From NCBI GenBank assembly GCA_037478835.1, contig JBBFLV010000001.1, positions 1 to 64,000 of the forward strand: a stretch of DNA of 64,000 bases, read 5' to 3'. Positions 33,398-42,242 of the stretch are shown here, piece by piece (positions within the stretch are counted from its first letter, which is position 1; every line of letters begins with the position of its first letter). The stretch is from 630D-37 sp037478835 (GTDB lineage: Bacteria; Chloroflexota; Anaerolineae; Anaerolineales; Villigracilaceae). Made by a program: the position numbers and the translations under genes. Below the pieces are notes generated by a model. The model was not told the origin of the DNA and ran no database searches. It saw only the letters and a program-made list of their open reading frames with translations.

Positions 33398-33958
33398 ATG
33401 CTTCAACAGCGTTTTGTTCTGGGTGCCGAACCCAAAATCGTCATCGAAGGCATGGCCGGTGATCTGAAGGTGATCGGCCGCGCCGAGGAAGAAATCCTGG
33501 TGGAATCGGAAGGCCCGCTGATGGTCGAGGCGGGCGGGGAAACGCTGACCCTGGAAGGGGTGGCCGGAGACCTGCGTCTGTGGGTGCCGCAGGGAGCGCA
33601 GATCGCCATCGAAGGGCTGAGCGGCGATGCGCGCCTCCAAAACATCCGGGGAACGGTGCGGATCGACGGGGTGGTCGGCGAGGTGGAGTTGAGCGAGGTG
33701 CCCCATGCCCGAGTGGAGGGCTCCGCCCCGGAAGACTTTGGTCGGAATGTTGCCGAACGGGTGCGTCAGGCCGTGCGTCGCTCGTTTTCCTTCTCCTCGG
33801 GGCGAAGGGGAATGGAACAGGGAGCGCCATCCACCACCGCCACAGCACCCTCTGCATCCCTGGAGGCCGAGCGCCTGACCATCCTGCGCATGCTCCAGGA
33901 GAAGAAGATCACCGCCGAAGAGGCCGAAAGATTGCTCCAGGCACTGGGAGAAGGATGA
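33398..33958 (+). CDS. Beta-helix (DUF4097-like) protein with SHOCT-like tail
   Basis: The 186-aa protein has an N-terminal half of short repeated strands (IEGMAGDLKVIGRAEEEI, LEGVAGDLRLWVPQGAQIAI, IEGLSGDARL) resembling DUF4097/LiaX-like beta-solenoids. A basic Ser/Arg linker follows, then LTILRMLQEKKITAEEAERLLQALG at the C-terminus. It is 1 nt after the DUF2089 stop and overlaps the next gene by 4 nt (ATGA). LiaX/YvlB-type proteins act in envelope-stress signalling; a similar role here is an inference. Confidence 0.75.
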   Translation: MLQQRFVLGAEPKIVIEGMAGDLKVIGRAEEEILVESEGPLMVEAGGETLTLEGVAGDLRLWVPQGAQIAIEGLSGDARLQNIRGTVRIDGVVGEVELSEVPHARVEGSAPEDFGRNVAERVRQAVRRSFSFSSGRRGMEQGAPSTTATAPSASLEAERLTILRMLQEKKITAEEAERLLQALGEG

Positions 33959-34533
33959 ACGCGGAACAGCGAAAGGTTTTGCAGCTGGTGGAGGCGGGGC
34001 GCCTGAGTGCGGAAGAGGCGCAGCGGTTGCTGGACCTCCTGGCTCAGGCGGCCTCGGCCGAGGCGGATGCCGCGGCCGGGGCAGAAAGCCCCGGGTCCCT
34101 CCCCGCTCCGCCGGCGGCGGAGCTGCGGCCGGCACCCTGGCCGAAGCGCCGCTGGTGGCTTCTGCCAGCACTCGGCTTCGTGCTCCTGATCCCCGGCCTT
34201 TTCTGGCTCTCCCTCTCCTCTGCCCAGGGTTGGGGCTTGATCTGCGGTGGTGGGTTGATCGGGCTGGCGCTCGGATTGGCCGGGCTGGGCTTGTGGATGC
34301 GCAACGCCCTGTGGGTGGCGATCGAGATTTCCGATGGGCCACACTTGGCGTTCCCTTTGCCGTTGGGATTTTTGAAGATCGGCTTGAAGCTGGCGAAACG
34401 ATGGATACCGGAATGGAAGGGTGTTTCCATGGTGGAATTGGAAATGCTGGATGCGCTGCGAGCGCTGAAAGATGTGCCTATGATCGTGGATGTGGATGAA
34501 GAGGATGAACATGTCCGAGTCTACATTGGCTAA
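33955..34533 (+). CDS. SHOCT-like motif membrane protein
   Basis: The 192-aa protein starts with the shared motif (QRKVLQLVEAGRLSAEEAQRLLDLL), then an Ala/Pro linker, two transmembrane helices (about 62-82 and 86-108) and a cytosolic C-terminal domain ending DVPMIVDVDEEDEHVRVYI. The same acidic ending (IIDVVDEEDGERVEISI) is found in the 123-aa protein at 35768, so both share a C-terminal domain as well. ATG 33955 overlaps the upstream stop. Confidence 0.75.
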   Translation: MNAEQRKVLQLVEAGRLSAEEAQRLLDLLAQAASAEADAAAGAESPGSLPAPPAAELRPAPWPKRRWWLLPALGFVLLIPGLFWLSLSSAQGWGLICGGGLIGLALGLAGLGLWMRNALWVAIEISDGPHLAFPLPLGFLKIGLKLAKRWIPEWKGVSMVELEMLDALRALKDVPMIVDVDEEDEHVRVYIG

Positions 34534-35752
34534 AGCGAAGCCGATGATCAACGTGTTGCTGGCATGGTTTTTGCTGGCGATGATCCTGGCCAACTTGGGC
34601 GGGAATATGTACGGCCCGCTGTTGCCGCTCTACCTGCAGGAGCTGGGCGCTTCGGTGACGGAGGTCGGGCTGTTCTTTACCCTTTCGCAGGTGATCCCGC
34701 TGGCGCTCCAGATTCTGGGCGGCTGGATTTCCGATTCACTAGGTCGGTTGCGGGCGATTGCGCTCGGTTCGCTTTTCGGTATGTTGGCCTATCTGCCGCT
34801 GGTACTGGCGCCGCGATGGGAGTGGGTGTTGCTTTCTTCGGCACTGGGTGGCTTTACCGGTGCGCTGGTGGCGCCGAGCTTCGATGCCTTCATCGCCGAG
34901 CAGACGAAAGAGCAGGAGCGTGGGCGGCTTTTCGGTCTGAGCCAGGCGATTTTTTCGATCGTCGCCGTGATCGGGCCGATGCTCGGTGGTTGGTTGGCCA
35001 AGAGCCGCGGCTTTCGCTTTATGCTTCTGGTGGCGGCTTCCTTCTACCTGATCGCGACTGTGATCCGCGTGGCGATGGCGCGGCGGTTGAGCGCAGGAAA
35101 GGGGGGTGATCGGCTTTCCTGGCAGAGCTTGAAGCTTAACCTGAATAGCCTGATCGGCATGATCCTGGCCGGAGGGGTGGTGAGTTGGATCTTGATCACG
35201 GACGGGATTCGCGATGTCTCCTTTGCGCTTTCGATGAACCTGTTGCCGGTGTATCTGGAGCAATTCGGCCGATTGGATGTGGCCCAGATCGGCGTGCTCA
35301 ACAGCGTTTTCGGCCTGGCGATGATGCTGACGCTCTTCCCGGCCGGGGTGTTTTCCGATCGTTTCGGGGAGCGGGTGGGTATTGCGCTGGGGATGGGATT
35401 GGTCGGGGTCGGGTTAGGATTGCTGATCTTTTTGCCCGCGGCCCTTTCCCTCTGGATTTATAGTTTGGGTTGGATGCTGGCCGGGATCGGAGTTGGGTTG
35501 ATGACGCCGGCCTATCAGAGCCTGATCAGCAAGGTGGTGCCACCGAACCTGCGTGGGACGGCTTTCGGGGTTCTAGGAACCAGTTTGGGCTTGATCGCTC
35601 TGCCGGCACCATGGCTAGGTGGGTGGCTTTGGGATACAATTCATCCCCGATTTCCCTTTGCCATTTCGATCCTGGCATCGTTTGTCGTGATCCTGCCGAT
35701 CCTGCGCAAGTTCCGCTTGGATCGGCCGGTGGAAGAGGTCGAGAAATCATAA
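34511..35752 (+). CDS. MFS transporter
   Basis: This 413-aa, 12-helix major facilitator has signature loops GGWISDSLGRLRAI and FSDRFGERVGIALG. ATG 34511 has gagg 6 nt upstream and overlaps the preceding gene by 23 nt. Being embedded in the SHOCT-like cluster, it may export the compound that the cluster senses. The substrate is unknown. Confidence 0.85.
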   Translation: MSESTLAKAKPMINVLLAWFLLAMILANLGGNMYGPLLPLYLQELGASVTEVGLFFTLSQVIPLALQILGGWISDSLGRLRAIALGSLFGMLAYLPLVLAPRWEWVLLSSALGGFTGALVAPSFDAFIAEQTKEQERGRLFGLSQAIFSIVAVIGPMLGGWLAKSRGFRFMLLVAASFYLIATVIRVAMARRLSAGKGGDRLSWQSLKLNLNSLIGMILAGGVVSWILITDGIRDVSFALSMNLLPVYLEQFGRLDVAQIGVLNSVFGLAMMLTLFPAGVFSDRFGERVGIALGMGLVGVGLGLLIFLPAALSLWIYSLGWMLAGIGVGLMTPAYQSLISKVVPPNLRGTAFGVLGTSLGLIALPAPWLGGWLWDTIHPRFPFAISILASFVVILPILRKFRLDRPVEEVEKS

Positions 35753-35767
35753 ACTTGCGGAGGCGTT

Positions 35768-36139
35768 ATGGTAACATCCGAAGAACGAATGAGAATTCTG
35801 AAGATGATCGAGGATGGGAAGATCACCGCCGAGGAGGGGGCGCGTCTGCTGGCGGCACTCAGTGAAAAAGGAGAAACGCGCCGCCGCACCCTGGGCGGAA
35901 CGGCACGCTGGTTGCGGGTTCGGGTGACCGATACGAGAACCGGCAAGCCGAAGGCCAGCATTCAGCTGCCGCTTAGCTTGGTGGATGCCGGGCTAAAGAT
36001 CGGTGCGCACTTTGCGCCGGAGATCGCCGGGCTGGATATGGAGGCGATCATGGAAGCGCTGCGCAGCGAGGTGAGCGGTAAGATCATTGACGTGGTGGAT
36101 GAGGAGGACGGCGAACGGGTGGAGATCAGCATCGAGTGA
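35768..36139 (+). CDS. SHOCT-like motif protein, small
   Basis: The 123-aa soluble protein has the motif RMRILKMIEDGKITAEEGARLLAAL at 7-31, a basic segment, then LPLSLVDAGLKIGAHFAPEI and an acidic C-terminus (DVVDEEDGERVEISIE). The C-terminal half parallels that of the 192-aa membrane protein. The SD gcggagg precedes ATG 35768. Its stop abuts the convergent sbcC stop (tga|tca). Confidence 0.75.
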   Translation: MVTSEERMRILKMIEDGKITAEEGARLLAALSEKGETRRRTLGGTARWLRVRVTDTRTGKPKASIQLPLSLVDAGLKIGAHFAPEIAGLDMEAIMEALRSEVSGKIIDVVDEEDGERVEISIE

Positions 36140-38701
36140 TCAGATCACGCGCAGGGTGGAGCCGCGCACCCCTTTTTCGACCTCAATGCGCACCGGGAAG
36201 GCGTCCTTCAGTTCATCCAGGTGGGTGATGACCAGGATTTTGGCAAATTCCGGCCGCACGAGGTTGATCGCCTCGATCAGGCGTTGCCGCCCTTGGCTAT
36301 CCTGGGAGCCGAAGCCCTCGTCAATGATCAGGGTTTGTAGGCGGGCGCCTCGGCGTTGCGCTAACACTTGGGCGAGCGCCAGTCGCAGGGCAAAATTGAC
36401 GCGAAAAGCCTCGCCACCGGAATACATTTCATATGGACGGACGCCACTTGAATCGCTGATCTGGATCTCCAATGTTTCACGGAGATCGGTGCGCTTTTTG
36501 TCTTTATATTCTGTCTGGGTGACGAAGCGCAGCGAGAGCTGTCCGTTGCTCAGGCGATCCAGAAGCTCGTTGGCGCGTGCTTCGATCTGGGGTAGAGCCT
36601 GCTCGATCAACAGCGCCGGGACGCCATCTTTACCGAAGGCGCGTTCGAGGGTGCGGTAGCCGGCAATTTGGACCTGGAGCTTTTCCTTCTCCTCGCGCAG
36701 GGTGCGTGCCCGTTGCCGTTGGGTTTCGAGCACTTCAACCAGTTGACGGCGGGCACCCACTTCGGCCAAGGCGCGATTTTCCTCTTCCTGAGAGCGGAAC
36801 AATTCCTCTTCAGCACGGGCGAGGTCCCCGGCGAGCGATTCCAGCGGTCGTAGTTCCTCTTCCAGTTCGGCGATGGCGCGGCGTTGTTGTTCCATCTTCT
36901 CTTGCAGGGCCTGCGTTTCGCCCTCTAGTTCGTTCATGCGCTCTTCCAGGGTTTTCATCTCCAGGCGCGCCGTTTCCAAAAGACGATGTTCTTCTTCTGC
37001 CGATTGCAGTTCCCGGAATTCTTCCAGACAGGCCTGATGATAGACCGGATCGTAGCCTAAGGCGCGCAGCGCTTCTTCGAGCCGGAGCAGTTCGCGGCGC
37101 GCTTCGGGGGCAAATGCTCCTTCCTGCAAGAGCCGTTCGAGCTCCTGCTTGCGGGGTAGGCCGTTTTGCTGCCATTGTGTTTGACGCTCGGCGAAGGCTT
37201 TTAGGCGTTCTTCTATCGCCGCGCGGCGCGCGGTATGCTCTTGCAACGTTCGGCGCAGGGTTTCTTCTAGGCGATCTTCGGCAATCAAATTCAATTCTGT
37301 CGAAATTTGCTGTAAACGTTCCAGATTCTGACGATAGCGTTGTCCCAGGGCTTTGCCCTCGGCGGTAATTTCGTCAATGGTGCGCTGACGGTGCTCTGGG
37401 GTGAGCGCTTGACCGCAGAGTGGACAACGGGCATCGGCTTCTTGCAGTCGATCGATGCGCGCCTTGAGCTCATCCATCTGGCGCTTGAGCTCACGGTTTT
37501 CGCTGCTCCGTTGGGCTTGTTCTTCCAGCAATTGCTGTTTGTGCGCTTGCGCTTCCTGAAGACGCGAGATTTGCTCTTCCAGCTCAGCGATCGTCTCGTT
37601 TAGGGTGCGCAATTCGGCTTCTAAGGGGGCGATCTGTTCCTCTTCCTGCTTCAGCCGTGCTTCTTGCTCTTGCAGGTGATGGAACTCTGCCTCCAGCCGC
37701 ACACGTTCGGTCTCAACCTGTTGCGTGTATGCCTGTCGTTGCGCTTCCAGTTCCCCGAATTGCAGGCGCAGAGATTCGATACGATCGAGTTCGGCGCGCA
37801 GTTCCTGGCGGCGTTGGTAACGGGCCTGGATTTCGGCGGCACGATGCAGGGTATCCTGCAGGGCGGCGAGGCGTTGTTCATATTCCCGGCGGCGGGCGCT
37901 ACGGGTGTTGAGCTCGGCTTCCAGCTGCGTCAGGGTCTGCTTCATTTCATCCAGGCGGCGCTGTTGGATCTCCAATAGGCGATAATTTTCCCGCAGGCGA
38001 TGGAGCATCTGTTCTTGCTGCTGACGGAGGGCGCGCCAGCGTTGCAGTTCTGCTTCGGCGGCTTGGAGGGCTTGTCGACGTGCCGCTTCTTCTCCTAGTT
38101 CCTGTTCGATCTCACGCAGCGCCCCTTCGATCTGCGCCACCTGATCTTCCAGAGAGCGCCGCCGCGTAGCCGCGCGTTCCCGGTAGCTTTCCCAGACCTC
38201 CAAACCGAGCACGCTGGCCAGCACCTCTTTGCGTTTGGCCGGCGTCTGTTGGGCGAACTGATCGGCTTTGCCCTGTAGGAAAAAGGATGTGTTGACAAAG
38301 GTCTCGTAATCCATGCGCAGGATGGATTCCAGCCGCGCCTGAGTATCCCGTACGGAGCGTTCGGTCAACGGTCGCCAGCGGGGAGTGGGGTTGCCGGCAT
38401 CTTGGATTTGGAACTCAAGGATCACCGATTTGCCGCGTTGTAGCGAACGCAGGACGCGGTAGATATTCCCTTCCAGTTCAAAGGTGAAAGTCACCTCGGC
38501 GGCCTGGGATTGGAGGTTGATGATCGCCTCCTGGCGGCCGCGAGCCTCGCCGAAAAGCGCCCAGGTGATGGCATCCAGCAACGAGGATTTCCCGGCGCCG
38601 TTATGGCCGGAAATGCAGGCCAGATCGAAGGAGGTGAAATCCAGCTCCACCGCGTCGCGGTAGGAGAGGAAGCCGGCAATGCGCAGGTGACGAGGAATCA
38701 T
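36140..38701 (-). CDS. sbcC: SMC-like ATPase SbcC/Rad50
   Basis: The 853-aa protein has Walker A GHNGAGKSSLLDAI near residue 35, long coiled coils, a zinc hook CPLC (DARCPLCGQALT, about 430), and C-terminal signature and Walker B (SGGEAFRVNFALRLAL, LQTLIIDEGFGSQD). It is the ATPase of the Mre11-Rad50/SbcCD DNA-end-processing complex. The start is set at ATG 38701, which gives the canonical IPRHLRIAGFLSYRD N-terminus and overlaps the Memo gene stop by 4 nt. No sbcD nuclease gene is adjacent. Confidence 0.92.
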   Translation of the reverse strand: MIPRHLRIAGFLSYRDAVELDFTSFDLACISGHNGAGKSSLLDAITWALFGEARGRQEAIINLQSQAAEVTFTFELEGNIYRVLRSLQRGKSVILEFQIQDAGNPTPRWRPLTERSVRDTQARLESILRMDYETFVNTSFFLQGKADQFAQQTPAKRKEVLASVLGLEVWESYRERAATRRRSLEDQVAQIEGALREIEQELGEEAARRQALQAAEAELQRWRALRQQQEQMLHRLRENYRLLEIQQRRLDEMKQTLTQLEAELNTRSARRREYEQRLAALQDTLHRAAEIQARYQRRQELRAELDRIESLRLQFGELEAQRQAYTQQVETERVRLEAEFHHLQEQEARLKQEEEQIAPLEAELRTLNETIAELEEQISRLQEAQAHKQQLLEEQAQRSSENRELKRQMDELKARIDRLQEADARCPLCGQALTPEHRQRTIDEITAEGKALGQRYRQNLERLQQISTELNLIAEDRLEETLRRTLQEHTARRAAIEERLKAFAERQTQWQQNGLPRKQELERLLQEGAFAPEARRELLRLEEALRALGYDPVYHQACLEEFRELQSAEEEHRLLETARLEMKTLEERMNELEGETQALQEKMEQQRRAIAELEEELRPLESLAGDLARAEEELFRSQEEENRALAEVGARRQLVEVLETQRQRARTLREEKEKLQVQIAGYRTLERAFGKDGVPALLIEQALPQIEARANELLDRLSNGQLSLRFVTQTEYKDKKRTDLRETLEIQISDSSGVRPYEMYSGGEAFRVNFALRLALAQVLAQRRGARLQTLIIDEGFGSQDSQGRQRLIEAINLVRPEFAKILVITHLDELKDAFPVRIEVEKGVRGSTLRVI

Positions 38702-39552
38702 AGGGTTGTGTTCTTCAGGATCACGGCGGCGGCGTAACCGACGACTTGGGTATAGTCCCCGGTCACATCGCCGGAGGTGGCATGGTGGAGAATGCGCACG
38801 CGATCGGCGCCGAGGGCACGCGCCGCCCAAAGCACGGCCGTCACTGCGCCGAGGCCGCAGGCATAGCCTTTCTCCTGTGCTTCTACCTCAAAAGCGCCTT
38901 CCGGTGAGAAGGCCTCGAACTGTTCGAGCATGGCCCGGTCGAGCGCCAGTGCCGTTTGCTGATCGTAATAATGCGAGAGATCGGTGCTGGCAACCAAAAG
39001 CGCCGAGCGATCGCGGAGCACCTCGGCCAGGGCCTCGCCCAGGGCTTTTGAGACAGTAGGCTGCAGGGTGCGTACCATGACCGGTAGCAGGGAGAACGAC
39101 CCCGTCAGCGCCCGTTGCAAAAAGGGCAATTCGATCTCTAAAGAGTGTTCGGGATCGTTCCGCACCGGGCTCAGGCCGTACCTCAAGCGTTTCTTCAGGG
39201 CCTCATCTAGCGCCGTCAATGCTGCCTGATCGATCGGAACAGGACCCAACGGAGTGGCATAGGCCTGGTGGGCGGAAGTGAGCAGAGGCTGAAAATAGGG
39301 GTGATGCATCGGTGAGATCACGGCCACCAGCGGATAGTGCCGTCCCCGTACGGTGGCGAAGGCATAGCCGGCCACTGCTCCTGAATAGCGATGTCCGGCG
39401 TGAGGAGCAATCAGACCGACGATCTCTCCGTCCAATGCAGGGAGCTGAGCCTGATCCAGATATGTATCGATCGCCTCGGCCAACCGCGAGGGATGACCTT
39501 CGTACCATAATCCGGCGATCGGAGAAGGGCGCAAATCGGTGAGGGTGCTCAT
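38698..39552 (-). CDS. MEMO1-like / AmmeMemoRadiSam B family protein
   Basis: This 284-aa MEMO family protein, related to class III extradiol dioxygenases, keeps the conserved metal/active residues in APHAGHRYSG, SPMHHPYF and GYACGLGAV (His, His, Cys), plus STDLSHYYDQ. In other bacteria the gene often sits with AMMECR1 and a radical SAM gene, but here it is coupled to sbcC by ATGA. Its function is unknown; the human protein binds copper. ATG 39552 has a strong aaaggaggtg SD. Confidence 0.88.
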   Translation of the reverse strand: MSTLTDLRPSPIAGLWYEGHPSRLAEAIDTYLDQAQLPALDGEIVGLIAPHAGHRYSGAVAGYAFATVRGRHYPLVAVISPMHHPYFQPLLTSAHQAYATPLGPVPIDQAALTALDEALKKRLRYGLSPVRNDPEHSLEIELPFLQRALTGSFSLLPVMVRTLQPTVSKALGEALAEVLRDRSALLVASTDLSHYYDQQTALALDRAMLEQFEAFSPEGAFEVEAQEKGYACGLGAVTAVLWAARALGADRVRILHHATSGDVTGDYTQVVGYAAAVILKNTTL

Positions 39553-39960
39553 AAAAACACCTCCTTTCACAGGCAAACCGGCTAAAGTCACAAAATTTGC
39601 TTCTGATGTGATTATATCAGGTGGGCAAATGCGGATGTTTGTCTGTTGGGGTGCATTGTTAAGATTCTGCATTTGAGTAAGCACCTATTGATCCCAATAT
39701 CTCTCAAGAAACAAAGCGGTAGGATTCTCAGTATTAGACCAGGCTTTGCTCACGCCGATTGGAAAGTGCCTCCATTGAGCGCTACGTTTCGGGTACCAAC
39801 TGACAATCAACACATTTCTGTGGAGTTATGGCGGTGGAATAATCTTTTGTGGATTAAAAATGGGAGCAAACTCTCATCGTTTTGGGGCTTGATTTTAATG
39901 TTTTATTTGGTTATACTGAGATAAAACGATTTTTATGTTTGGATATATAACAGGAGATTG
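39553..39960. other. AT-rich intergenic region
   Basis: It contains the minus-strand extended -10 TGATATAAT (39611-39619) for the Memo-sbcC operon, about 60 nt before its start. A 92-codon plus-strand open frame (39646-39924) has no SD and no recognisable family and is not called. The base composition falls here and stays lower to about 42.7 kb. Confidence 0.4.
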
Positions 39961-39969
39961 TGATATAAT
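39961..39969 (+). promoter_or_regulatory. Extended -10 promoter for the RNA at 39976
   Basis: TGATATAAT, identical to the rpsO promoter, with no good -35 (ttggat at 39939 with a 19-nt gap). Confidence 0.6.
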
Positions 39970-39975
39970 AGATAG

Positions 39976-40285
39976 ACAATATCCAAAACAAGGCTATGGT
40001 ATGTGTGATGAAGAGAAAAATGCCGTTCGCCAAGTTGCGTTCGGCGGATGAAGAGTAGTGACAACGGTTTCCAAAGAGCCGCAACCCGTTCAAGCCTGGT
40101 GAGATACCAGTTGGTGTGCTAGGTAAAAGTGCGCACAAAAAGAAATGGCAACTGCGGGCAATGGCACGGCAGGGCGGAAGCCTACATCACGAGAAACCAC
40201 CTGGGCGGTGTGACACTCGGCGTAACTCCTACGAGACTAGGAGCGCATGGTTTGCAGTGCGATATTGTGCAAACAAAAAAGTACG
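39976..40285 (+). ncRNA. Solitary structured RNA, HEARO / IscB omega-RNA-like candidate
   Basis: About 300 nt without a good reading frame start just after an extended -10 promoter. Clear hairpins are ctggt/accag (40096-40110), gtgtgc/gcgcac (about 40114-40136), ctccta/taggag (40226-40243) and gtttgca/tgcaaac (40250-40274). The end reads gtgcgatattgtgcaaac. The overall design (short stems, purine-rich loops, location in an AT-rich accessory patch) recalls the HEARO (RF02033) RNAs, now known as IscB guide RNAs and abundant in some Chloroflexota. No iscB or tnpA is nearby, so it would be a stand-alone copy. The family match is from memory and should be treated as a hypothesis. Confidence 0.45.
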
Positions 40286-40523
40286 TGTCACGCTGTATTC
40301 AGCTGGGCAATAACAATGCAGAAACGTTGAATGCTGAAAACAAGTGCATAGTGAACATTGCGCGGATCGTTGCATTGATTAGGTATGTGTACTGGTCAAG
40401 AAGGCGCAAAGATGTCAATGCGTCTTGTAACGGAGCACTGCCTAGGAACGCTTGTAGGGATGTTCCCTCCGCGTGCCACTGAAGCGAGTGCCGTTCGCCC
40501 GTTTCTTTCGGAGGTTTTTGAAA

Positions 40524-42242
40524 ATGATGGCACAATACAACAAGTTCTTCATTCTCCCTCTTGTGTTGATGCTTTTGCTAACCTTATGCTGCAATCTCTC
40601 TAATCTGGTCGTCAGTTTCCTTGCCACACCAACTCCCACGCCCACTGCCACATCCACCCCCACATTGACTCCTACCCCAACTGCCACTCCCACTCACACG
40701 CCTACGCCTCAACCTACCCCTGTTGGAGGGGCAGAGTGGATCGTATATGTCTCCCAACAGAATAGTAACAGTGATACGGATATCTATGCGATACGAGTGG
40801 ATGGCTCTGGATCAAGGCGATTGACAGATAACCCGGGCAATGATTGGGCTCCAGATCTGTCGCCAGATGGTCGGAAGGTGGTTTTTGTCTCCGATAGAGA
40901 TGGCAATAAGAATCTGTATATGGTGAATATCGATGGTTCTGGCTTGACACAACTCACGTATACCGATAAGGATGATTTTTCCCCTGATTGGTCGCCGGAT
41001 GGTCAGAGTATTGCCTTCGTCTCATCAAGAACTGGAAGCAACAAAACCGAAATCTGGACTGCCCGGGTCACTGCCACTGGGCTTGATCTCTCATCGCTCA
41101 AGCTGGTGACTTATGACGATTTCAACGATTATGATCCCGCTTGGTCTCCTGATGGTAAAACGATAGCCTACTCTTCTTTCCGAATTGATAGGGGAAAGGG
41201 GTACACTATTCTCTTAATCAATGTCGATGGTAGTCAGCAGAGGCGAATAACCACCGAACGAGGCTGGGATCGCTCACCTCGGTGGTCACCTGATGGGCAA
41301 CACCTGATCTTTGTGAGGTGGTCCGTTGCTGATCTTCAAGAGAATCGCAATTTTTGGCTGATTGAGACCACAGACGAAAGGTTGGGTGTACTGTATACTG
41401 ATAAGTTTGAAACTCAAATGCTTCGTGGAAAAATTCACACAACGAAGATTGACGGAACAGAGACACGCCAGTTGACAGGGGACAAGAATGACAGCTGGGC
41501 ACCGTGCTGGTCCCCCGATGGTCAGTGGATTGCATTTACTTCCGATCGTGACGGCGACGACGATATCTACCTTATGAGAGCGGATGGAACCCAAATCACT
41601 CCTCTCACAAGGAACAGTCTCAATGACTTTCATCCTACCTGGGGTGGGGCAGCGCAAGTTCAGGCGAGACAATGGAAAATTATTTTCAACGATTCCTTTG
41701 ACGACAATCGGAACGATTGGCCGGTCTCTCTCGATATAGAGAACGAGTATTGGTTTACGCTTACCCAGCAGGTTACCAATGGAGTTTATCGCTGGGAAGG
41801 AAAGGCCAAACAGGATCTTGTGCATTGGGCGTATCCGGATATCCGTAGTGTTACCGATTTCCGGGTGTCGGTTTCATTCCGCCAAGTCAGCGGGGATATG
41901 GACGCCCAGGCTGGAGTGGTTTTCAGGCTTACAGATAATGGATACTACATGCTTAAAGTGAGTCCAGAGTCACAGGAATACGTGCTTGATCTCTGGCATA
42001 ACGGTCAGTGGGTGACTCTTATTGATTGGACTCCTACATCGGCAATTCTCCCCAAAGAATGGAATCGTATTGAAGTGGAAGCGAATGGTTCGCTCTTTAC
42101 TATCTGGATTAACGGGGTATTCGTGGACAATGTGTCGGATAGTACATTAGCCCGTGGCAAGATGGGAGTAATGATGGGATTTTTTGATCCAGGAGACGAA
42201 GCGATTTTTGAGTTTGACAATTTTGAGGTTCGCGTGCCATAG
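40524..42242 (+). CDS. TolB-like beta-propeller lipoprotein with C-terminal lectin-like domain
   Basis: This 572-aa protein has a signal peptide and lipobox (LLLTLCC), then a Thr-Pro linker (about 33-70) typical of Anaerolineae lipoproteins. Five PD40 blades follow, each with an SPDG turn, and a degenerate sixth. The last 180 aa form a concanavalin-like domain (AQAGVVFRLTDNGYYMLKVS ... WINGVFVDNV). It is probably surface-exposed and binding rather than enzymatic. ATG 40524 has ggagg 10 nt upstream. GC is visibly lower than neighbouring genes. Confidence 0.85.
   Translation: MMAQYNKFFILPLVLMLLLTLCCNLSNLVVSFLATPTPTPTATSTPTLTPTPTATPTHTPTPQPTPVGGAEWIVYVSQQNSNSDTDIYAIRVDGSGSRRLTDNPGNDWAPDLSPDGRKVVFVSDRDGNKNLYMVNIDGSGLTQLTYTDKDDFSPDWSPDGQSIAFVSSRTGSNKTEIWTARVTATGLDLSSLKLVTYDDFNDYDPAWSPDGKTIAYSSFRIDRGKGYTILLINVDGSQQRRITTERGWDRSPRWSPDGQHLIFVRWSVADLQENRNFWLIETTDERLGVLYTDKFETQMLRGKIHTTKIDGTETRQLTGDKNDSWAPCWSPDGQWIAFTSDRDGDDDIYLMRADGTQITPLTRNSLNDFHPTWGGAAQVQARQWKIIFNDSFDDNRNDWPVSLDIENEYWFTLTQQVTNGVYRWEGKAKQDLVHWAYPDIRSVTDFRVSVSFRQVSGDMDAQAGVVFRLTDNGYYMLKVSPESQEYVLDLWHNGQWVTLIDWTPTSAILPKEWNRIEVEANGSLFTIWINGVFVDNVSDSTLARGKMGVMMGFFDPGDEAIFEFDNFEVRVP

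Noticed and set aside
33580..33954. Upstream extension of the 192-aa membrane protein
   Set aside because: It fully overlaps the well-supported beta-solenoid gene in another frame; ATG 33955 with its ATGA overlap is the better start.
39646..39924. 92-codon plus-strand frame
   Set aside because: No SD, no family, hydrophobic end by chance in AT-rich DNA; kept as intergenic.
40524..42242. TolB-like gene as part of a Tol-Pal system
   Set aside because: It has a lipobox and a C-terminal lectin-like domain, with no tolQRA or pal nearby; only the propeller is shared.
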